Below are positions 1 through 7,217 of a stretch of DNA of 7,217 nucleotides, in pieces. Below the pieces are notes generated by a model. That model saw nothing but the letters and a program-made list of their open reading frames with translations, was not told the origin of the DNA and searched no databases. The stretch covers positions 1 through 7,217 of the forward strand of contig JAIPFS010000068.1 in assembly GCA_021736545.1 (NCBI GenBank). The letters are read 5' to 3'. Every line of letters begins with the position of its first letter. Positions within the stretch are counted from its first letter, which is position 1. Origin of the DNA: Spirochaetia bacterium (GTDB lineage: Bacteria > Spirochaetota > Spirochaetia > PWKH01). Made by a program: the position numbers and the translations under genes.

Positions 1-3632
<3,632 letters not shown>

Positions 3633-3646
3633 CTCTACCCCCTGAC

Positions 3647-3675
3647 TATGTAATCAAGATAAATCGTATTACATA
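3647..3675 (-). promoter_or_regulatory. Hairpin just upstream of the rpoB ribosome binding site
   Basis: TATGTAAT (3647-3654) and ATTACATA (3668-3675) are perfect inverted repeats of 8 bp with a 13-nt loop. In the transcript the stem ends 4 nt before the GGGGG ribosome binding site of rpoB, so it could affect ribosome loading. It is A/U rich and therefore modest in stability. A regulatory role is inferred. Confidence 0.45.
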
Positions 3676-3681
3676 CTGACG

Positions 3682-3699
3682 AGTCGTTAAGACACGACT
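3682..3699 (-). promoter_or_regulatory. Small hairpin in the rplL-rpoB spacer
   Basis: AGTCGT (3682-3687) pairs with ACGACT (3694-3699) around a 6-nt loop. It abuts the stronger hairpin at 3699-3730, sharing one base with it, so the two would stack or compete. It may be part of a processing or pausing structure. Confidence 0.35.
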
Positions 3700-3730
3700 T
3701 GCCACCGGACTAAAAAATATCCGGTGGCAA
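3699..3730 (-). promoter_or_regulatory. Strong hairpin between rplL and rpoB, candidate attenuator or processing site
   Basis: TTGCCACCGGA (3699-3709) and TCCGGTGGCAA (3720-3730) form a perfect 11-bp stem with a 10-nt loop that is U rich in the transcript. No U tract follows the stem in the sense direction, so this is not a textbook intrinsic terminator. In E. coli the equivalent spacer holds an attenuator and an RNase III site that lower rpoBC expression relative to ribosomal proteins; a similar role here is inferred from position. A smaller hairpin, TCGTT/AACGA (3749-3763), lies just after the rplL stop. Confidence 0.6.
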
Positions 3731-3766
3731 TCGAGATATAAACTTGATTCGTTTCTGCAACGACTA

Positions 3767-4150
3767 TTATTTGACTTCAACAACGCCGCCGGCAGCCTCA
3801 AGTTTTTCCTTGATGGAGTTTGCTTCTTCTTTGGATACACCCTCTTTGAGTGCTTTATCTCCAGTCTCAACAATTTCTTTTGCTTCCTTGAGACCAAGAC
3901 CGGTAAGTGCGCGAACTTCCTTGATAACAGGAATTTTCTTACCATCGGCAATTCCTTTAAGAATTACATCAAATTCTGTCTGTTCCTCTTCCGCCTCAGC
4001 TTCAGCAGCGGCGGGAGCTGCAGCAGCGGCAACCGGCGCAGCAGCGGTAACTCCGAATTTCTCTTCCATCGCACTGATCAGTTCGGAAACTTCCAGAACC
4101 GTCATGTTAGCAATTGCTTCCAAAATGTCATCTTTTGACAAAGTAGCCAT
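3767..4150 (-). CDS. rplL: 50S ribosomal protein L7/L12
   Basis: L7/L12 forms the flexible dimers of the ribosomal stalk that recruit and stimulate translational GTPases. The 127-residue product is of normal family length. It has an N-terminal dimerisation domain (about 1-34, with the TVLEVSELI pattern), an Ala/Glu-rich hinge (about 35-57) and a C-terminal factor-binding domain (about 58-127) with the [20 protein letters not shown] signature. The ATG at 4148-4150 is chosen because AGGAG lies 8 nt upstream and the protein starts with [10 protein letters not shown]; an in-frame GTG eleven codons upstream is unlikely. The stop is TAA followed at once by TAG. It lies 71 nt after rplJ and 134 nt before rpoB. 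Because L7/L12 is needed in several copies per ribosome, its separate, strong ribosome binding site fits extra translation. Confidence 0.98.
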   Translation of the reverse strand: MATLSKDDILEAIANMTVLEVSELISAMEEKFGVTAAAPVAAAAAPAAAEAEAEEEQTEFDVILKGIADGKKIPVIKEVRALTGLGLKEAKEIVETGDKALKEGVSKEEANSIKEKLEAAGGVVEVK

Positions 4151-4180
4151 ATTATCTTCTCCTTTCGTTAGTATTTCTTC

Positions 4181-4221
4181 CACAGTAATAGCATGCTACC
4201 AAAGTGAAGACTAATACTGTG
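4181..4221 (-). promoter_or_regulatory. Imperfect hairpin in the rplJ-rplL spacer
   Basis: CACAGTA-A-TAG (4181-4191) pairs with CTA-A-TACTGTG (4211-4221), giving 10 base pairs interrupted by one A-A mismatch, with a 19-nt loop that contains the palindrome GCATGC. It begins directly after the rplJ stop codon and ends about 20 nt before the rplL ribosome binding site. It could protect or process the rplL message or separate its translation from rplJ. The structure is visible; the function is inferred. Confidence 0.5.
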
Positions 4222-4761
4222 TTAGTTTTCGTTTTTTGCATCTGCAACAGCCTGCAGAGTTCTTACCAATTTCGTCGGTACCGCGTTAAGCACATATACA
4301 ACATTCTGTATTGGAGCTCTCATGGTACCCATAAGTGAAGCAATCAGTTCATCACGTGTCGGCAGTTTACTGAACGCTTCAACCTGTTTTGCATCAAATA
4401 CATTCCCATTAAGAATACCGCCCTTGATCTCCATGGGGGCATCCTTGGCAAATTCTACAAGTACTTTTGCAACCGGCCCGGCATCACCTTTGGAAAGGGC
4501 TATAGCAGTAGGCCCCTTCAGCTGGTCATCAACCATGGGTTTTTCAAGTTCCTGCAGTGCAATTTTTGCAAATCTATTTTTCACAACCTTGTACAACGCA
4601 TTTTCTTTACGAAGGCGCGTGCGGAGATCGCTTATCTGCTCCACAGTCAGGCCTCTGTAATTTGTGAAAATGTAGTCCTCAGTAGATGAGAATTCCTCTT
4701 TCAGAGCACGAACCGCATCAACTTTTGGCTGCTGTACTTTTACTTGATATTCTTCCGCCAT
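4222..4761 (-). CDS. rplJ: 50S ribosomal protein L10
   Basis: L10 anchors the L7/L12 dimers to 23S rRNA at the base of the GTPase-associated stalk, and in many bacteria the L10-L12 complex represses its own mRNA. The 179-residue product is of usual length. It contains the N-terminal rRNA-binding domain with the FTNYRGLTVEQISDLRTRLR pattern (32-51), the YKVVKNR motif (57-63), the LKGPTAI segment (81-87), and a C-terminal helix (about 155-179) that would carry L12. The ATG at 4759-4761 is preceded by AAAGGAGGGG (4768-4777), and this site overlaps the rplA stop codon. The rplA-rplJ spacer is only 14 nt, too short for the long L10-binding leader present here in E. coli and B. subtilis. Confidence 0.97.
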   Translation of the reverse strand: MAEEYQVKVQQPKVDAVRALKEEFSSTEDYIFTNYRGLTVEQISDLRTRLRKENALYKVVKNRFAKIALQELEKPMVDDQLKGPTAIALSKGDAGPVAKVLVEFAKDAPMEIKGGILNGNVFDAKQVEAFSKLPTRDELIASLMGTMRAPIQNVVYVLNAVPTKLVRTLQAVADAKNEN

Positions 4762-4775
4762 TACGATCCCCTCCT

Positions 4776-5456
4776 TTAGAGTACTTCCTGGTAGTCAAGT
4801 TTCACACCAGGACCCATTGTGGAAGAAACAGCTACGGTCTGCACGAAAATTCCTTTCGCATCACTCGGCCTCTTCCTTGCTATCTCGGACAGTACAGCAT
4901 CAATATTCTCCACCACCTGTCCGACATCCATTGACACCTTACCGATTGCAAGATGCACTACTCCGGTTTTATCCGATCGGAATTCAACACGGCCCTTTTT
5001 CAGTTCAGCAATAGCATCTTTCAGCTCAAAGGTTACTGTTCTGGTCTTCGGGTTAGGCATCAAACCCCTTCTTCCGAGAATAGGACCTAATCGACCGACA
5101 TCCTTCATCATATCGGGAGTTGCAACGGCCACATCAAAATCCAGCCAGCCGTCCTTGATTTTCTGAACAAGGTCATCATCTCCGACATAGGCAGCTCCGG
5201 CTTCCCGGGCTTCATCAGCCTTCTCCCCTTTAGCAAATACCAAAATCTTCTTCTCTTCAGAAAATTGATTCGGCAGAACAAGGGTATCACGGACATTCTG
5301 ACTCTTTTTCAGGTTCAGTTTCACGGACAACTCAATGGTTTCATCGAATTTCGCAAAAGCTGTCTTTTTGATGAGTTCGAGGGCATTATTTGTTGAATAA
5401 AAAGCCTCCCGATCTATCTGTTTGATTGCGTCTTGGTATTTTTTTCCTCGTTTCAT
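4776..5456 (-). CDS. rplA: 50S ribosomal protein L1
   Basis: L1 binds helices 76-78 of 23S rRNA and forms the mobile L1 stalk at the E site. In E. coli it also represses the rplKA mRNA. The 226-residue product has the normal length. The signature [17 protein letters not shown] is at 121-137, and the conserved SSTMGPG segment near the C-terminus (211-217) belongs to the RNA-binding domain. The ATG at 5454-5456 is chosen because it gives the family-typical MKRGKKY start and sits 6 nt after GGAGG; the frame stays open further upstream but only through rplK sequence. Its ribosome binding site lies inside the last codons of rplK and one nucleotide separates the genes, so translational coupling to rplK is likely. 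The stop is TAA. Confidence 0.98.
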   Translation of the reverse strand: MKRGKKYQDAIKQIDREAFYSTNNALELIKKTAFAKFDETIELSVKLNLKKSQNVRDTLVLPNQFSEEKKILVFAKGEKADEAREAGAAYVGDDDLVQKIKDGWLDFDVAVATPDMMKDVGRLGPILGRRGLMPNPKTRTVTFELKDAIAELKKGRVEFRSDKTGVVHLAIGKVSMDVGQVVENIDAVLSEIARKRPSDAKGIFVQTVAVSSTMGPGVKLDYQEVL

Positions 5457-5457
5457 A

Positions 5458-5889
5458 CTAATCCTCCACCTCAACGCCCATACTTCTCGCTGTTCCGGCA
5501 ACAATCTTCATAGCTGCTTCAATGTCGTTCGCATTGAGATCCGGCATTTTGATTTCCGCGATCTCCTGAAGTTTGTCCTTCGGCAGCTTAGCCACTTTGT
5601 TCTTATGCGGCTCACCGGAACCGCTAGCGATTCCACAGGCTTTTTTGATAAGCACCGCAGCTGGAGGAGTTTTCACGATGAACGAAAAACTTCGATCCTG
5701 AAATACAGTGATCTCTACGGGAACTGTGAGTCCCGCTTCTACGTTTTTTGTTCTTTCGTTAAACTGCTGAACGAACTGCGGAGCACTTACCCCGTGGGGG
5801 CCTAATGCAGGTCCAACGGGAGGTGCAGGAGTAGCTTTCTGTGCAGGAACCTGCAATTTTATCATTGCAGTCACTTTCTTCTTAGCCAT
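5458..5889 (-). CDS. rplK: 50S ribosomal protein L11
   Basis: L11 binds the GTPase-associated centre of 23S rRNA, where thiostrepton acts, and is needed for RelA-type stringent signalling in many bacteria. The 143-residue product is full length. The N-terminal domain holds the proline-rich [11 protein letters not shown] loop (20-30) with the prolines of the thiostrepton site conserved; it continues as PHGVSAPQF (31-39), where many bacteria have Q-H/Q-GVNIMEF. The C-terminal rRNA-binding domain has KTPPAAVL and ends in [12 protein letters not shown]. The ATG at 5887-5889 follows AAGGAG at 6-nt spacing. The stop is TAG. It opens the tightly packed rplKAJ group after a 300-nt untranslated gap from nusG. 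Confidence 0.98.
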   Translation of the reverse strand: MAKKKVTAMIKLQVPAQKATPAPPVGPALGPHGVSAPQFVQQFNERTKNVEAGLTVPVEITVFQDRSFSFIVKTPPAAVLIKKACGIASGSGEPHKNKVAKLPKDKLQEIAEIKMPDLNANDIEAAMKIVAGTARSMGVEVED

Positions 5890-5937
5890 ACAGCTCTCCT
5901 TGTGGTATTATCGCCTGCCCTTTTCTCTTTCATCTCT

Positions 5938-5967
5938 GCTGATTTTCCTGCCGCCGATTTTTCTGCC
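5938..5967 (-). repeat. Tandem direct repeat, 2 x 15 bp
   Basis: On the plus strand GCTGATTTTCCTGCC (5938-5952) is followed directly by GCCGATTTTTCTGCC (5953-5967), matching at 13 of 15 positions. It lies between the U-rich run and the rplK ribosome binding site. A related GCTGCCGATT element occurs in the inverted repeat before nusG. It could be slippage debris or a repeated binding site. Confidence 0.55.
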
Positions 5968-5978
5968 GTCGGCAAAGG

Positions 5979-6000
5979 AAAAACAAACTTCAGCTGAAAG
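5979..6000 (-). terminator. Weak terminator-like hairpin plus U tract in the rplK leader
   Basis: In the sense direction CUUU-CAGCU-GAAG (from 6000 to 5988) is a short stem with one G-U pair, followed by UUUGUUUUU (5987-5979). A competing helix, GAGC/GCTC at 6000-6003 and 6011-6014, extended by two G-U pairs, overlaps its 5' side. Alternative pairing beside a U tract is the arrangement expected of an attenuator, but the stems are short. No termination is demonstrated. Confidence 0.25.
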
Positions 6001-6003
6001 AGC
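5997..6003 (-). promoter_or_regulatory. boxA-like core in the rplK leader
   Basis: The sense strand reads GGCTCTTTCA, containing the 7-nt core GCTCTTT of the boxA antitermination element (E. coli rrn boxA TGCTCTTTAACA) bound by NusB and S10. The flanking bases differ from the consensus. It lies 3' of a run of hairpins, the order seen in rrn leaders (boxB then boxA). A 7-nt match can arise by chance, so this is a weak call. Confidence 0.22.
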
Positions 6004-6026
6004 CGAGCAAGCTCCCATCCTATTTA

Positions 6027-6100
6027 CTGTCCAACGGACAGCCATATTTAAACAGCTCAGCAGTTTAATTCTGCAGGCCGGCAGAACCATTTCTCATGGT
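6027..6100 (-). promoter_or_regulatory. Run of four consecutive short hairpins in the nusG-rplK gap
   Basis: Four inverted repeats sit nearly end to end: CTGTCC/GGACAG (6027-6041, loop 3); a 9-position stem starting TTAAAC at 6048-6056 paired with 6060-6068, with one A-A mismatch and loop 3; TTCTGC/GCAGAA (6069-6086, loop 6); and ACCAT/ATGGT (6086-6100). In the transcript the last has the pentaloop GAGAA, of GNR(N)A type. The close packing suggests a folded RNA and not random sequence. Not matched to a known family by eye. Confidence 0.5.
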
Positions 6101-6170
6101 ATGCCGATCTTCAATGTTCACTGCCGCATGCTGATATATGCAGGTCAAAACACTATTTCAGACTATTTAA

Positions 6171-6209
6171 GTAGATTTTTTTCTCCACTTCAGTAGATTT
6201 TCTCCACTT
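6171..6209 (-). repeat. Tandem duplication of the nusG 3' end
   Basis: On the plus strand GTAGATTTTCTCCACTT (6193-6209, inside nusG) recurs as GTAGATTTT-TTT-CTCCACTT (6171-6190), identical except for three extra T residues in the A/T run. The first copy encodes the terminal residues VEKIY; the second lies mostly beyond the TGA stop and would read VEKKIY in another frame. A tandem duplication with slippage is the simplest explanation. Confidence 0.8.
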
Positions 6210-6747
6210 GCAGAAAATCCACTTCCACCGGAGTGGAACGCCCGAATATACCGACCATTACTTTCAGTTTTCCTTTTTCAGTATTTACTTCTTCCACGGT
6301 TCCGGAAAACGTATCAAAAGGTCCTTCCACGATTCGTACTACCTCACCGACTGTGTAGCTATCCTTAGGACGAACAACCTTGTCAGTTTTAATATCTCCA
6401 GCTTTCTGGAAAATACTTTTCGCCTCTTCCGGTGCAATCGGACGCGGCTTGGAATCACCTGTGGTGCCGACAAAACCGGTTACTCCCTCTATTCTGCGAA
6501 TCTGAGAACAGACGCCCTTCCAGCCGATCTGCGGAAGATCCATCTCCAGCAGTATATATCCGGGAAGAAACTTCTTAGTACTAACCTTTTTTTTGCCGTC
6601 CTTAACTTCAACGACCTCTTCGGATGGAACCTTTATATCAGAGACGACCTCCCCAACGGAAGGTTCTTTCATGAGTTTTCTGATCGTTTTTTCAATTTTA
6701 TTCTCATACCCGGAATAGGTATGCAGCACGTACCATCCTTTAGCCAT
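6190..6747 (-). CDS. nusG: Transcription termination/antitermination factor NusG
   Basis: NusG binds RNA polymerase at the clamp through its NGN domain and contacts Rho or ribosomal protein S10 through its KOW domain, controlling processivity, pausing and coupling. The 185-residue product is of ordinary length with no inserted domain. The NGN domain spans about 3-110 (WYVLHTYSGYENK at 5-17, PGYILLEMDL at 62-71, GVTGFVG at 88-94). The KOW domain spans about 128-183, with VGEVVRIVEGPFDTFSG at 133-149 and IFGRSTPVEVDF at 167-178. F168 matches E. coli F165, the Rho/S10 contact. The ATG at 6745-6747 follows GAAGG at 5-nt spacing; the stop is TGA. It lies 221 nt after secE and 300 nt before rplK. 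Its last codons are part of a short tandem duplication. Confidence 0.98.
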   Translation of the reverse strand: MAKGWYVLHTYSGYENKIEKTIRKLMKEPSVGEVVSDIKVPSEEVVEVKDGKKKVSTKKFLPGYILLEMDLPQIGWKGVCSQIRRIEGVTGFVGTTGDSKPRPIAPEEAKSIFQKAGDIKTDKVVRPKDSYTVGEVVRIVEGPFDTFSGTVEEVNTEKGKLKVMVGIFGRSTPVEVDFLQVEKIY

Positions 6748-6776
6748 GATTACCTTCTTTCTTGTATCCTTCCCGT

Positions 6777-6803
6777 AATCGGCAGAAATTTCTGCTGCCG
6801 ATT
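6777..6803 (-). promoter_or_regulatory. Hairpin in the nusG leader
   Basis: AATCGGCAG (6777-6785) pairs with CTGCCGATT (6795-6803): a perfect 9-bp stem with a 9-nt loop. An alternative perfect 14-nt palindrome, GCAGAAATTTCTGC (6782-6795 region), overlaps it, so two folds compete. No U tract follows in the sense direction, so it is not a simple terminator. It lies about 30 nt before the nusG start and may modulate nusG translation or stability. Confidence 0.5.
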
Positions 6804-6930
6804 CAATTCATGCGGATTTCAAAACGGGTGACTCTATCACATCATATATGTATATTCACACGATACACATGCTTACTTATACTATACTGATACACCCGCA
6901 AACCCGCAGCTGCTGAACAACGCCGCATGC

Positions 6931-6959
6931 CGTGCATACAGACTAATACAGCATGCACG
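6931..6959 (-). promoter_or_regulatory. Hairpin directly after secE
   Basis: CGTGCATAC (6931-6939) and GCATGCACG (6951-6959) pair over 9 positions, one being G-U in the RNA, around an 11-nt loop. It starts 9 nt after the secE stop codon. No U tract follows, so a 3'-end-protecting or processing structure is more plausible than a terminator. Confidence 0.45.
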
Positions 6960-6968
6960 AATCATGTA

Positions 6969-7148
6969 TTACCAGATCAGGTCAAGTCCACGCAGAAGTA
7001 TAAAATCAAAAAAACCAAGCAGCACGGCAAAAATAATCATGGTAACTAAAACAACTTTTGTAGATGAAACCACAGTTTCTCTGCTCGGCCAAACAACCCG
7101 CTTCAACTCCCTGTAACTTTCTTTAAGAAACCGTATGATTTTTTTCAC
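6969..7148 (-). CDS. secE: Protein translocase subunit SecE
   Basis: SecE is the small membrane clamp of the SecYEG translocon that stabilises SecY. The 59-residue product reads MKKIIRFLKESYRELKRVVW at its start, then PSRETVVSSTKVV. The ELKRVVWPSRE motif (14-24) is the SecE signature, and one hydrophobic segment follows (about 32-52). This single-span form is the common short bacterial SecE, unlike the three-span E. coli protein. The start is GTG (7146-7148), preceded by AGGAG at 6-nt spacing; with no in-frame ATG nearby this small gene is easily missed. The stop is TAA. Its place before nusG is the standard order and strongly supports the call. Confidence 0.95.
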   Translation of the reverse strand: MKKIIRFLKESYRELKRVVWPSRETVVSSTKVVLVTMIIFAVLLGFFDFILLRGLDLIW

Positions 7149-7217
7149 GCTGCACTCCTACTAGTTTTTATGGACAACGGATATCTCCAAATATGATTTG
7201 CATGTGCACTTCTTTTC
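7149..7217 (-). other. Unassigned sequence upstream of secE
   Basis: These 69 nt contain the secE ribosome binding site (AGGAG, 7155-7159 region) and otherwise nothing I can identify. No tRNA-Trp 3' end or T-loop is visible, and none of the sense-frame translations looks like the C-terminus of ribosomal protein L33, the two usual neighbours. The piece is too short to judge for a promoter. Confidence 0.3.

Larger units (their letters stand above)
5890..6189 (-). promoter_or_regulatory. 300-nt non-coding leader between nusG and rplK
   Basis: No convincing gene lies here. The minus-strand 60-codon frame at 5908-6090 has no good ribosome binding site and a composition unlike a conserved protein. 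In sense order the stretch holds a duplicated nusG tail (6171-6189), a series of short hairpins (6100-6027), a boxA-like core (6003-5997), a small hairpin followed by a U-rich run (6000-5979), a tandem 15-bp repeat (5967-5938), and the purine-rich approach to the rplK ribosome binding site. No clear sigma-70 promoter was found. It may be an rplK leader RNA; the exact role is unknown. Confidence 0.5.
6748..6968 (-). other. 221-nt non-coding gap between secE and nusG
   Basis: No gene is supported here. The middle (about 6840-6895) is A/T rich in the sense direction and contains TATAGT and TATAAG hexamers that resemble -10 boxes, but no good -35 lies 16-18 nt upstream, so an internal promoter is only possible. 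Two inverted repeats flank this part (6777-6803 and 6931-6959). The gap is longer than the few dozen bases often seen between secE and nusG. Confidence 0.4.

Noticed and set aside
3699..3730. Intrinsic terminator between rplL and rpoB
   Set aside because: The stem is strong but neither strand has a U tract right after it; the U run is in the loop. It was kept only as a candidate attenuator or processing hairpin.
4151..4183. Upstream GTG start extending rplL by 11 codons
   Set aside because: The extension would overlap the spacer hairpin and the strong AGGAG site; the family N-terminus is [10 protein letters not shown] at 4150.
3744..4214. Plus-strand 156-codon reading frame opposite rplL
   Set aside because: It is antisense to a certain gene, serine- and alanine-rich as expected from the complement of L7/L12, with no recognisable domain.
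4819..5166. Plus-strand 115-codon reading frame opposite rplA
   Set aside because: Antisense shadow within the conserved rplA gene; no plausible gene context.
5908..6090. Minus-strand 60-codon reading frame in the nusG-rplK gap, possible leader peptide
   Set aside because: No ribosome binding site at its start, an Arg/Lys-rich end that simply follows the purine-rich approach to rplK, and no recognised family. It remains a remote possibility.
6120..6160. TTGACC hexamer (sense strand) as the -35 of an rplK promoter
   Set aside because: No -10-like hexamer occurs 16-18 nt downstream, so the match is not supported.
5900..6196. Plus-strand 98-codon reading frame in the nusG-rplK gap
   Set aside because: No convincing start signal, opposite to all transcription in the window, no domain.
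6208..6831. Plus-strand 207-codon reading frame opposite nusG
   Set aside because: It covers almost all of nusG on the other strand and has no family features; its length reflects nusG codon use.
7149..7217. tRNA-Trp or rpmG upstream of secE
   Set aside because: These are common neighbours, but no T-loop, CCA end or L33-like C-terminus could be read in the 69 bases available.

Overview
The window is a stretch of a core bacterial housekeeping locus, read entirely on the minus strand. In transcription order (right to left) it holds secE, nusG, rplK (L11), rplA (L1), rplJ (L10), rplL (L7/L12), rpoB, and the first 37 codons of rpoC, which runs off the left edge. This is the widely conserved secE-nusG-rplKAJL-rpoBC cluster. 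I see no plus-strand gene, mobile element, CRISPR array, tRNA or rRNA. The long reading frames opposite rpoB, rplL, rplA and nusG are antisense shadows.

The organism is most likely a spirochaete of the Treponema/Spirochaeta/Borrelia side. The strongest sign is in RpoB: the position equivalent to E. coli Ser531 in Rif cluster I is Asn (residue 488), a substitution linked to natural rifampicin resistance in Treponema and Borrelia. L11 also carries a [10 protein letters not shown] stretch that I associate with spirochaetes, and RpoB (1167 aa) is of spirochaete size. This assignment rests on recognised sequence traits and not on a database search.

Layout from the right edge: 7149-7217 is an unassigned leader. 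secE (6969-7148) is a 59-codon gene with a GTG start. A 221-nt gap with two inverted repeats follows, then nusG (6190-6747). Next comes a 300-nt gap that is unusually rich in short hairpins and begins with a copy of the nusG 3' end. rplK and rplA are separated by 1 nt, and rplA and rplJ by 14 nt. A 71-nt gap with an imperfect hairpin precedes rplL. A 134-nt gap with four successive hairpins precedes rpoB. rpoB and rpoC are 16 nt apart.

The genes work together as follows. SecE anchors the Sec translocon. NusG rides on RNA polymerase and couples it to the ribosome or Rho. L11, L1, L10 and L7/L12 build the L1 stalk and the GTPase-associated stalk of the 50S subunit. RpoB and RpoC form the catalytic core of RNA polymerase. 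The noteworthy content is in the gaps: the usual long rplA-rplJ leader, where L10 acts autogenously in E. coli and B. subtilis, is absent, while structured untranslated RNA appears before rplK and between rplL and rpoB. The genes are ordinary; the leader architecture deserves a second look.
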